In this document: positions 8,901 through 14,409 of the stretch, piece after piece
How positions within the stretch are numbered: position 1 is the first letter of the stretch
Layout of the letters: each line of letters starts with the position of its first letter
DNA from: Gemmatimonadota bacterium
GTDB lineage: Bacteria; Gemmatimonadota; Gemmatimonadetes; Gemmatimonadales; GWC2-71-9
Length of the DNA stretch: 18,279 bases
Assembly: GCA_017889745.1 (NCBI GenBank)
Contig: JAGGAG010000033.1
Span: 1 to 18,279 of the forward strand
Direction of reading: 5' to 3'
Program-made: the position numbers and the translations under genes
The notes under the pieces: generated by a model
Database searches by the model: none
Seen by the model: the letters and a program-made list of their open reading frames with translations, nothing else
What the model was told of the DNA's origin: nothing

Positions 8901-10592
8901 GTCGATCGACCGGCGGGTGTCCACCGGCGTCGCCGTGGCATTCCAGTCGCGCACCAACCGGCGCTGCTCCTCGTCCGCCAGCAGCGGCTGCTTGCCGAGC
9001 GGAAGGTCGCGCGACTGACGGAATCCGCGTGCCAGCCGGGTCAGCCGCTCGCTAAGGGACGCCGCCTGCTCGGTGGTGAGGCGCGCGGAGCTGTACTGCA
9101 GCCGCCCGCGGCTCCCATCCTCCGAAACAACGAACGTCACTTCGCTCTCCTGCCGCGGCCCCACGAGATCGGGGTTCTCGGCAACCACGAAGGCGATCGG
9201 CATCGCCGCCGGCACCTGTCGCAGGGCGGGCTGCCGCAGCAGCAGGTCACTCGGATAGGTAAGTCGGGCCCGTAGCTCCGACAGGTCACGTCCGACGCGC
9301 TCGACGAGCTCGTCGAGGGCCCCCTCGAACGGCACGGTCAGCCGAACGGGCACCTCGCCCGCGTACCACCCCTTCGCATCCTGCGTCAGCGCGCGCAGTT
9401 CCGGCCCCTGGTAGGTGACGCTGAACTCGGCGCGGCCACGCAGCCGCGCCAGCAGCCCCGCCGCCAGCGAGAGCGCCACGTCCGCCGGCGAATGACCCGG
9501 AACGATCGGCAGCGAGGAGAGATCGAGCGGCAGCGATTCCAGGCCGGCGGCCGTGACGCCTCCCCGCTCGGGGAATGGGAGGGTCCCGGGTTCGCACCGC
9601 ATGAGGTGCCGTACCCACCATCCCTCGTGTGGCGCGACCCGCGCGTCCAGTGCGCTGACCGCTGCGGCAAGCGCCTCCGGCAGCGCGAGGATGTCACCCT
9701 CGCGCAGGTTGAAACGCACCGCGGCCTCGCGCGCCGACAGCGGCTCGCCGGCCAGCGTCCGGAAGCGCGGGAGCCGTACGTCCTGGGTGCCTGTCGCCAG
9801 CGTCAACCCCTCATCCGCCACTGCCAGCAGGGTTCCGGGGGCGGTTGCCGACGACCGTTCCAGCACGTGCAGCTGGGGCACCGCGAGCGGGGTGCCGCCG
9901 ATGACTGCCTTCGGCAGGCACAGTGGATTCGCGTATTGCCCGTAGTCGAGCGCGCGAACCAGGGCGGAGAGCTCAGCCGCCGGCCGCCGCCAGTCGAGCG
10001 CGCCAGCGGCCGGCGGGCGGCGCTTCCCGCTGATGAGCTCCCGGGGAGGAGAGCCGTGCTGGTTGCTGGTAGGGTGGTCGAGCCGCAAGACGGCCAGCAC
10101 GGCGGGGAAGCTTTCGATTGCCGCGTCGAAGCAGCGCGCATTGAGGGTGAGCGCCGTCTCGTCCTCGGCGATCCGGAAGCGGCGCGCCGTTATGATCGCG
10201 CCCGCGTCCACCTTCTCGGTCATCCAGTGCCAGGTAACGCCGTGCTCCGGGTTGCCCCGCAGGATGGCCCACGCCGGCGTGTTGAGCCCGCCGAGGTCGG
10301 GCAGCGGCCCGTCGTGAAAGTTGATACCACCGACCGTGGCACGACGCAGGACCGCCGCCGGTATGATGTCCAGGTTGCCGATGCTCAGGACGAAGTCGTA
10401 TCGCAGGTCCGCGGCCTCCGCGAGCGCCCGCACCGTGCTCAGGCTGGGCAACCGCCGGCTCTCCGCCCAGGCCACGATCTCCGGCGTCTCGCTCACCACG
10501 GCCGCGACGGAATGCCCCGCGTCGAGCAGGGCATCTCCGCAGTGCACCAGCAGCGATTCATTTCCGATGAGAACGTGTGAGCGTGGCGGCAA
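5946..10592 (-). CDS. NRPS loading-type module: formyltransferase-C(partial)-A[luciferase-like monooxygenase]-PCP
   Basis: 1548 aa. Residues 1-310 resemble methionyl-tRNA formyltransferase, with the N-H-D catalytic set visible as Asn91/His93 (INFHDGPLP) and Asp129 (KVDAGAI); in NRPSs such as linear gramicidin LgrA this domain N-formylates the first aminoacyl-S-PCP. Residues 320-545 match only the C-terminal lobe of a condensation domain, with no HHxxxDG. The adenylation domain starts near 565 (LTYREL, YTSGSTGRPKG, FDISVLE), is interrupted at about 790-1140 by a bacterial luciferase-like flavin monooxygenase (LFYFAS, TPERHFHAFGG), and resumes with NMYGPTETT, YRTGD and NGKVDR. The binding-pocket code read by eye is DILQLGMVWK, close to known glycine codes. 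The carrier is intact (DLGGHSLLAV, Ser1475). The last 25-30 residues are Arg/Ala-rich and helical, like a docking tail for the next protein. The start is TTG with AGGAG 6 nt upstream. It is the first gene of the minus-strand operon feeding the PKS. Confidence 0.93.
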   Translation of the reverse strand: MPPRSHVLIGNESLLVHCGDALLDAGHSVAAVVSETPEIVAWAESRRLPSLSTVRALAEAADLRYDFVLSIGNLDIIPAAVLRRATVGGINFHDGPLPDLGGLNTPAWAILRGNPEHGVTWHWMTEKVDAGAIITARRFRIAEDETALTLNARCFDAAIESFPAVLAVLRLDHPTSNQHGSPPRELISGKRRPPAAGALDWRRPAAELSALVRALDYGQYANPLCLPKAVIGGTPLAVPQLHVLERSSATAPGTLLAVADEGLTLATGTQDVRLPRFRTLAGEPLSAREAAVRFNLREGDILALPEALAAAVSALDARVAPHEGWWVRHLMRCEPGTLPFPERGGVTAAGLESLPLDLSSLPIVPGHSPADVALSLAAGLLARLRGRAEFSVTYQGPELRALTQDAKGWYAGEVPVRLTVPFEGALDELVERVGRDLSELRARLTYPSDLLLRQPALRQVPAAMPIAFVVAENPDLVGPRQESEVTFVVSEDGSRGRLQYSSARLTTEQAASLSERLTRLARGFRQSRDLPLGKQPLLADEEQRRLVRDWNATATPVDTRRSIDGLVHERALFDPEHVALVCRGRGLTYRELDQRVSRLAHLLRARGIGPDDRVAVLLDRELELVVTLLAVMRAGGAYVPLDPEYPPQRLALMLEDSGARLVITQESRRGATLEARCEVLTLEGMAAELLAQPDTIPAPSAGPEHLAYVIYTSGSTGRPKGVMVERGNVLNFFAAMDERLGTTPGTWLAVTSVSFDISVLELFWTLARGYTVVLHREGRTLPRAEQACGHPSFSLFYFASAESGGDDQYRLLLDGARFADARGFEAVWTPERHFHAFGGIYPNPAVTGAAVAAVTHRVHVRAGSVVLPLHHPARVAEEWSVVDSISRGRAGVAFAAGWQPNDFVLRPEAYADHKAVMLRDIEVVRRLWRGEAVELPGVNGRMVPVRTLPRPVQPELPVWLTAAGRPDTYRQAGLIGARVLTHLLGQSIEELGAKLALYRQAWREAGHPGEGRVTLMLHTLIGHDEAEVKALVRQPLVEYLRSSVDLIRGYAWSFPALKRRPGDEASGGTLDLEQLTAQEREDVLAYAFERYYETSGLFGTVESCTARVDRLAAIGVDEIACLIDFGVPTDVVLAHLEQLDRLRQRATLDRPAAADQHGLAALVARHGVTHLQCTPSLARLLLADPGSRAALGAVRHLLVGGELLSEPLAADLRGALPTGRLHNMYGPTETTVWSTMHDVAADERPVPIGRPLANTQVYVLDARGELLPAGIPGELHIGGLGVTRGYLGQAEATASRFVADPFQPGRRMYRTGDRARWRADGRLEFLGRLDQQVKLTGYRIELGDVEAHCEAYPAVRTAVVMAREDRPGETRLVAYVVFRTGAADPAGLRAHLRRALPDFMVPSHIVTMERLPMTPNGKVDRRALPGPSVVTAATSSLESRPANVIEETIAGIWRELLQLPHVSRDANFFDLGGHSLLAVQVHRRLRELLPERPVGITDLFRFPTLATLAGFLGGSDGSEARLQDGASRGEARRTALQRRTRRAGGEGA
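5951..5956 (-). promoter_or_regulatory. Ribosome binding site for the PKS gene
   Basis: AAGGAG lies inside the last codons of the NRPS gene, 12 nt before ATG 5938. The NRPS stop (TGA at 5948-5946) sits between them, giving a stop-then-start layout typical of translational coupling. The spacing is slightly long. The in-frame GTGs at 5962 and 5959 have no comparable site upstream. Confidence 0.5.
7173..8225 (-). other. Luciferase-like monooxygenase domain embedded in the adenylation domain
   Basis: About 350 residues (790-1140 of the NRPS) break the A domain between core motif A4 (FDISVLE) and A5 (NMYGPTETT). They have the LLM-class flavin oxidoreductase pattern: a PSFSLFYFAS start, a GFEAVWTPERHFH strand, SVVLPLHHPARVAEE, GWQPNDFVLRPEAY, and a C-terminal VESCTARVDRLAAIGVDEIACLIDFG segment. 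This matches the family of natural-product luciferase-like monooxygenase domains known within NRPS/PKS proteins. A reduced flavin cofactor would be expected; the substrate is probably the carrier-bound aminoacyl group, but the reaction here is unknown. Confidence 0.85.
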
Positions 10593-10598
10593 TCGATT

Positions 10599-10603
10599 CT
10601 CCT
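10599..10603 (-). promoter_or_regulatory. Ribosome binding site deciding the NRPS TTG start
   Basis: AGGAG lies 6 nt upstream of TTG 10592. No ATG or GTG in the neighbourhood is as well placed, and the formyltransferase fold begins directly after (SHVLIGNESL), so the rare TTG codon is the likely start. A weak initiation codon on a giant synthase gene would limit its translation. Confidence 0.7.
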
Positions 10604-10843
10604 GCTGAAACTTGTCCCTGCGTGCCCGGTAACAATATGCATGTACCGGAATCCGGGTCGGACGATTCCTTGCTGGACCTCCGGACGCACCTGTTGCGTC
10701 GGCGCATCAGCCTGGGAAGACTGGCCTAGCTTCGCGAAATCCGGGCCGCCCCTGGGAAGGTTCAGTCGGCACAGCCGAGGTGCCTCGCGTGCCTCGACCG
10801 CGCCCATTTCCCACTGGCCCACGATTTGACATGGAGACGGCTC
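10604..10843. promoter_or_regulatory. Divergent intergenic region between NRPS and deacetylase operon
   Basis: About 240-320 bp (depending on the deacetylase start) separate the minus-strand NRPS-PKS operon from the plus-strand exopolysaccharide genes, so promoters for both should lie here. I see no convincing -35/-10 pair on either strand. A weak sigma-54-like match on the minus strand (10748-10734, GG-N10-GC but poor -12 box) is listed among the rejected items. No hairpin terminator or RNA gene was recognised. Confidence 0.5.
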
Positions 10844-10912
10844 ATGGTTCTTGTTCTGTGTCGCAATACTGTCACATTTCCCCGTGCTGAGGGCTCCATT
10901 GTCCGCCGGTAA
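10844..10912 (+). other. Possible 22-codon leader ORF ahead of the deacetylase gene
   Basis: ATG at 10844 has GGAG (10833-10836) 7 nt upstream, the best initiation signal in this region. It reads MVLVLCRNTVTFPRAEGSIVRR and stops at TAA 10910-10912, out of frame with the deacetylase. It could be a leader peptide coupled to the downstream gene, whose own candidate starts (TTG 10851, GTG 10926, GTG 10962) have no good ribosome binding site. There is no homology evidence, and chance is quite possible. Confidence 0.25.
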
Positions 10913-10925
10913 TGCCCTGGGAACC

Positions 10926-11831
10926 GTGAAGCCTGCTGCGAGCAGCGGGCCGATTGGGCGCGTGCCGTCGTCGCTCGTCCGGAACGCAAGCCACATCTTT
11001 TCGGTGGACGTGGAGGAGTACTTCCACGCACTGGCCCTGGCACCCTGTGCCCCGCGCTCCCGCTGGGCCTCCATGCCGAGCCGCGTTGAGGCGAACACCG
11101 GGATCCTGCTCGATCTCCTCGACCGCCATCATACCAAGGGCACCTTCTTCGTCGTGGGTTGGGTCGCCGAGCGTTGCCCCCAGTTGGTACGACGCATCGC
11201 CGCCGCCGGTCACGAGGTCGGTTGCCACAGCTATTGGCACCGTCAGGCATTCACGCTCAGCCCAGACGAGTTCCGCGAGGACCTGAAGCAGGCCAAGGGT
11301 GCGCTGGAACAGGCGCTTGGCCAGCGGGTGCAGGGCTACCGCGCCCCGGGCTTCTCCATCATTCCCGGCTGCGAGTGGGTCTTCGACATCCTGCTGGAAG
11401 AGGGCATCACCTACGACTCGAGCCTCTTCCCCATTGTGCGTCCCGAGTACGGCTATCCCAACAGTCCAGGCGACCCGTACGTCATTCGCCGGCCCGCGGG
11501 ATCCCTGCTGGAACTGCCGCTGACCACCACCCGCATCGCTGGCGTGCCGTTCCCCGCCGCCGGCGGCGCGTACCTGCGCCAGTTGCCGTATGGCCTCATT
11601 CACCGCGCCTTCAGTGAGTATCGCGCGCGGGGCGTTCCCGGCATGTTCTACGTGCACCCCTGGGAGGTCGATACCGGCCAGCCGCGCCTCCCCGTGTCGC
11701 TGCTCTCCCGGCTGCGCCACTATCGCGGACTGAACGGCATGCTCGGTCGCCTCGACCGGCTCTTGAGCGAATTCAAGTTCACCTCGGTGGAACAGGCCCT
11801 CGACGTTCCGGCACTCCGCGCCGCGGCGTGA
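10926..11831 (+). CDS. XrtA-type polysaccharide deacetylase (NodB/CE4 fold, DUF3473 tail)
   Basis: Predicted to remove N-acetyl groups from an exopolysaccharide. Numbering from GTG 10926, motif 1 is FSVDVEEYFH (metal-binding Asp region at 28), motif 2 is HSYWH (His101, His105) and motif 3 is RAPGFS (Arg139). DSSLFP and the C-terminal part (FYVHPWEVD, LLSRLRHYRG) are typical of the DUF3473-bearing deacetylases found with exosortase A exopolysaccharide loci. The frame is open from TTG 10851 (326 aa), but the family normally starts 10-25 residues before the DVE motif, so GTG 10926 (301 aa) or GTG 10962 (289 aa) is more likely; none has a clear ribosome binding site. No signal peptide is seen, as usual for this subfamily. 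It is first gene of the plus-strand operon, 19 nt from the FemAB-like gene. Confidence 0.9.
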   Translation: MKPAASSGPIGRVPSSLVRNASHIFSVDVEEYFHALALAPCAPRSRWASMPSRVEANTGILLDLLDRHHTKGTFFVVGWVAERCPQLVRRIAAAGHEVGCHSYWHRQAFTLSPDEFREDLKQAKGALEQALGQRVQGYRAPGFSIIPGCEWVFDILLEEGITYDSSLFPIVRPEYGYPNSPGDPYVIRRPAGSLLELPLTTTRIAGVPFPAAGGAYLRQLPYGLIHRAFSEYRARGVPGMFYVHPWEVDTGQPRLPVSLLSRLRHYRGLNGMLGRLDRLLSEFKFTSVEQALDVPALRAAA

Positions 11832-11850
11832 GCCCGGCGCTGGCGGGACC

Positions 11851-12870
11851 GTGATCCGCGTCGAGCGGCTCACCGGAGCGGCCGCCGACTGGGATCCGTT
11901 CGTTCGACGTCAGCCCCACTGGACCCCGTTCCACCTCCTCGCCTGGCGCGACGTCATCGCCCGGGCTTTCGGGCATCCCACGGTCTACCTCGCCGCCCGC
12001 GACGACACCGGCCTGGTCGGCGCGCTGCCGCTTGTGCTCGTCCGGAGCCCCATCTTCGGCCGCTTTCTCGTGTCCATGCCGTTCGTCAATTATGGCGGCC
12101 CCCTGGGCAGTACCGATGCCGTGCGCGCCCTCGCCGACGAGGCGGCCCGCATCGCCGTCGCGGAGCGGGTCAAGCTGCTCGAGTTGCGAAGCCGGGTCGA
12201 ACTCCCGCTCGACTTCCCGGTCTCCCATCGGAAGATCACCGTCGTGCTCGACATGCCCGCAGGCGAGCCCGATCGTCTGTTCAAGTCCTTCGACGCGAAG
12301 CTGCGGAGCCAGGTGCGCCGTCCCGCGAAGGAGGGCATCGTGGTCCGGTTCGGCCGCGACCAGCTCGACCCCTTCTACCGCGTCTTCGCGCACCACATGC
12401 GCGACCTCGGCACACCGGTCCAGCCGCGCCGCTTCTTTGCCGCGCTGGCCGACGCCTTTGGCGATGATCTCTGGATCGGAGTGGCGTGGAAGGACGCCCA
12501 GCCGGTGGCGGGCGGCGTCGGCTTCCGCTGGGGAAGCGAATTCGAAATGACCTGGGCGTCATCGCTCCATGCGTACAACAAGCTCTCGCCCAACATGGCG
12601 CTCTATTGGGCCTTCATGGAACGCGCCTGCGACTCCCGGCTGACCCTGTTCAACTTCGGCCGCTGCTCCGAAGGCTCGGGCACCCACAGGTTCAAGAGGC
12701 AGTGGGGTTCGCGCGACGAGCAGCTCTGGTGGTACCAGCGGGGCGACGGTGCCGCGAACACGCCCTCGCCCGATGACGGCGCCTACTCGTGGGGCCCGCG
12801 GCTCTGGAGGCACCTCCCCGTCCCCGTCGCCAACATCCTCGGTCCGCCGATCGTGGCGGGGATTCCCTGA
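11851..12870 (+). CDS. FemAB-family protein, XrtA/PEP-CTERM system-associated
   Basis: 339 aa, the typical length of the FemAB-like, GNAT-fold proteins that accompany exosortase A exopolysaccharide clusters. Recognisable stretches are the N-terminal HWTPFHLLAWRDVI, the central MPFVNYGGPL, KLRSQVRRPAKEG, then the C-terminal GNAT half with PVAGGVGFRWG, LSPNMALYWAFME, FNFGRCSEGSGTHRFK and QWGSRDEQLWWY. FemAB relatives transfer aminoacyl groups from tRNA to amino groups in the cell wall; the acceptor and donor for this branch are not established. A role in decorating deacetylated, free-amine polysaccharide is an inference from the neighbouring deacetylase. The start is GTG 11851, 19 nt after the deacetylase stop, with only a weak GGCGGGA upstream. 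The gene ends 7 nt before the aminotransferase ATG. Confidence 0.88.
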   Translation: MIRVERLTGAAADWDPFVRRQPHWTPFHLLAWRDVIARAFGHPTVYLAARDDTGLVGALPLVLVRSPIFGRFLVSMPFVNYGGPLGSTDAVRALADEAARIAVAERVKLLELRSRVELPLDFPVSHRKITVVLDMPAGEPDRLFKSFDAKLRSQVRRPAKEGIVVRFGRDQLDPFYRVFAHHMRDLGTPVQPRRFFAALADAFGDDLWIGVAWKDAQPVAGGVGFRWGSEFEMTWASSLHAYNKLSPNMALYWAFMERACDSRLTLFNFGRCSEGSGTHRFKRQWGSRDEQLWWYQRGDGAANTPSPDDGAYSWGPRLWRHLPVPVANILGPPIVAGIP

Positions 12871-12877
12871 CTCCCTG

Positions 12878-14056
12878 ATGTCCTGGCGCTACCTCCCGCC
12901 CGCGCACTCGCCGGTTTCTCCGGCATCCATCGCTGGTGGCATCAGGGGCATGATGTCCGGTGGTCCCGCCGGCCTCGAGCAGTGGCTGGCCCGCCGTTAC
13001 GAGGTCGATGCGGCGCTCCTCCTCGACAGCGGGACGTCCGCGCTGCGACTCGCCGTGGAATCGCTCGCGACGGCGACTGCACCGGCAGTTCGCGTGGCTT
13101 TGCCGGCCTATGCATGCTACGACCTCGCCACGGCGGCTGCCGGCGCGGGCGCCGAGGTCTCCTTCTACGATGTTGATCCCGCCACGCTCGGCCCGGATTG
13201 GGCCTCGCTCAGCGCGGCGCTTTCCGCCGGAGCCGTGGCCGTTGTGCTCGTCCATCAGTATGGCATTCCCGTGGACCTCGATCGCGCGAGGGCGCTCTGC
13301 GACGCGCATGGTGCCGCAGTCATCGAGGACGCGGCGCAGGGCGCTGGCGCCTGGTGGCGGCATCGGCGCCTGGGCGCGCGCGGGGATCTCGGCATCCTGA
13401 GCTTCGGGCGCGGGAAGGGCATGACCGCGGGCGGGGGCGGTGCCCTGCTCGCTACCGGTCCGCGGGGCAGGGACCTGCTCGACGCGTTCCGATCGCGTGT
13501 CGCCCGGGGTGGGCCCGGCATCGGGAGCTGGATCAGGCTCGTTGCACAGGCACTGCTCAGTCATCCCATGGTGTACGGAATTCCGGCGGGTATGCCGTGG
13601 CTCGGTCTGGGTGAGACGCCCTACCACGAACCTTGGCTGCCCCGTGCCATTGATGCTGCCGAAGCCGGAGTGATCCAGTCTGCCGCGGATCTCGCCGATC
13701 GTGAGGCCGATATCCGAAGGGATGCCGCGGCCAGGCTCGGGCTGGTGCTTCGAGACCACGCCGGTGTGAGCCCGGTTCGGGCGCCCGCCGGTGACGGCAT
13801 CAGGCCCGGCTGGCTGAGGTACCCTGTGCTCCTCGATGCCCAGGACAGGTTGCGGATCGGCACGGCGCCGCTTGGTCGACTCGGCATTGTCGCCGGGTAT
13901 CCCCTTCCGCTTGCCCGGTTGCCCCAACTCCGCGCCGCCGGCATTGGCGACTGGCCCGGAGCCACCCGCTTGGCGAAGGAGCTCGTGACACTCCCCACCC
14001 ACCATTGGGTAAGCGACCGGGACCGGGCAGCGATGGGACGCCTCCTGTCCCGTTAA
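12878..14056 (+). CDS. DegT/DnrJ/EryC1-family PLP-dependent aminotransferase
   Basis: 392 aa from ATG 12878; the open frame extends upstream to 12749, but that part is low-complexity shadow sequence overlapping the FemAB gene. It has the fold-type I sugar-aminotransferase motifs: SGTSALRLAVES (phosphate binding, 51-62), PAYACYDLA, HQYGIPVDLDRARALCDAHG, VIEDAAQ (Asp151 for the pyridine nitrogen) and SFGRGKGMTAGGGG (Schiff-base Lys180). Relatives convert nucleotide-linked keto-sugars to amino-sugars; other members act on non-sugar ketones. The region from 195 to 290 is less typical (proline- and glycine-rich), so the substrate cannot be named. Beside a deacetylase and a FemAB protein, amino-sugar supply or modification for an exopolysaccharide is the simplest reading. 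It is the last gene of the three-gene operon, 7 nt after the preceding stop. Confidence 0.85.
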   Translation: MSWRYLPPAHSPVSPASIAGGIRGMMSGGPAGLEQWLARRYEVDAALLLDSGTSALRLAVESLATATAPAVRVALPAYACYDLATAAAGAGAEVSFYDVDPATLGPDWASLSAALSAGAVAVVLVHQYGIPVDLDRARALCDAHGAAVIEDAAQGAGAWWRHRRLGARGDLGILSFGRGKGMTAGGGGALLATGPRGRDLLDAFRSRVARGGPGIGSWIRLVAQALLSHPMVYGIPAGMPWLGLGETPYHEPWLPRAIDAAEAGVIQSAADLADREADIRRDAAARLGLVLRDHAGVSPVRAPAGDGIRPGWLRYPVLLDAQDRLRIGTAPLGRLGIVAGYPLPLARLPQLRAAGIGDWPGATRLAKELVTLPTHHWVSDRDRAAMGRLLSR

Positions 14057-14223
14057 ACGCGCTCCTCGCTGCTCCTCGCGCCGCCGCAGTCCCGCGTTCT
14101 CCCCGACCGAAAACTCGACTCTTGACGCTAGACTGCAGTCCACTGCGCTGTTTTCCGCTTTCCCTCCAGCGATATCCTCCGCCCGTCGAACTGTCATGAT
14201 TCAACACCCAAGAACGACAAATA

Positions 14224-14251
14224 TTGATACAATTGTTGCATGTTATATAAA
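14224..14251 (+). promoter_or_regulatory. Possible sigma-70-like promoter
   Basis: TTGATA (14224-14229) and TATAAA (14246-14251) are separated by 16 bp, each one mismatch from consensus. It faces the lipoprotein genes and would give a leader of about 150 nt. In an AT-rich island such a match can arise by chance, and the sigma-54 element closer to the gene is the stronger candidate. Confidence 0.3.
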
Positions 14252-14314
14252 GCACTTGATTTAAATGAGATAGCTTGTAAACTGACGGCGGCTAAAATTC
14301 GAAATCAATACACC

Positions 14315-14326
14315 AAGTAATTACTT
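14315..14326. promoter_or_regulatory. 12-bp palindrome abutting the sigma-54 promoter (operator candidate)
   Basis: AAGTAATTACTT is a perfect inverted repeat and is nearly extended on both sides (CC...TGG). It ends 4 bp before the -24 element at 14331. A dimeric regulator bound here would contact or block the promoter. It has no T-run and lies upstream of the promoter, so it is not a terminator. Confidence 0.35.
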
Positions 14327-14330
14327 TGGC

Positions 14331-14345
14331 TGGCTTGCTCCTTGC
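14331..14345 (+). promoter_or_regulatory. Sigma-54 (RpoN) promoter, -24/-12
   Basis: TGGCTTGCTCCTTGC matches the consensus TGGCAC-N5-TTGC at nearly all key positions, with the invariant GG and GC exactly 10 bp apart. Transcription would start near 14357, about 50 nt before ATG 14410. Exosortase A exopolysaccharide systems are known to carry the PrsK/PrsR two-component pair, with PrsR a sigma-54 activator, so this promoter fits the locus. Confidence 0.75.
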
Positions 14346-14409
14346 CCCCGCAGATTGCCTTGGAACACGCCTCCACACGGCTTGAGTCAGCCGAAACACT
14401 GTAAGACAA

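Larger units (their letters stand above)
14057..14409. other. Intergenic regulatory region with AT-rich island
   Basis: A gene-free stretch of 353 bp. The first part (14057-14190) is GC-rich with a 10-bp perfect palindrome, GACTGCAGTC, at 14131-14140. The middle part (about 14190-14330) is strikingly AT-rich against the surrounding DNA. It holds a sigma-70-like element, a 12-bp palindrome and, at its right border, a sigma-54 -24/-12 promoter. AT-rich DNA upstream of a sigma-54 promoter is where bending proteins and enhancer binding proteins usually sit. I see no tRNA, terminator with T-run, or repeat array. Confidence 0.6.

Noticed and set aside
7524..10580. Long plus-strand open frames (583 and 362 codons) opposite the NRPS
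   Set aside because: Antisense to recognisable C, A and formyltransferase domains; no family motifs and shadow-like composition.
10734..10748. Sigma-54-like element on the minus strand ahead of the NRPS
   Set aside because: GG and GC are 10 bp apart, but the first T and the TTGC box are degraded (TTTCGC); in GC-rich DNA this is expected by chance.
12749..12877. Extended N-terminus of the aminotransferase
   Set aside because: The extra 43 residues overlap the FemAB gene and are Pro/Arg/Ser-rich; ATG 12878 fits the family start and the operon spacing.
14131..14140. Perfect 10-bp palindrome GACTGCAGTC
   Set aside because: Short, isolated, not next to a promoter or a T-run; chance is likely.
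12692..14197. 501-codon minus-strand frame opposite the aminotransferase
   Set aside because: The plus-strand frame has clear DegT motifs; the antisense frame has none and extends into the intergenic region only by chance.
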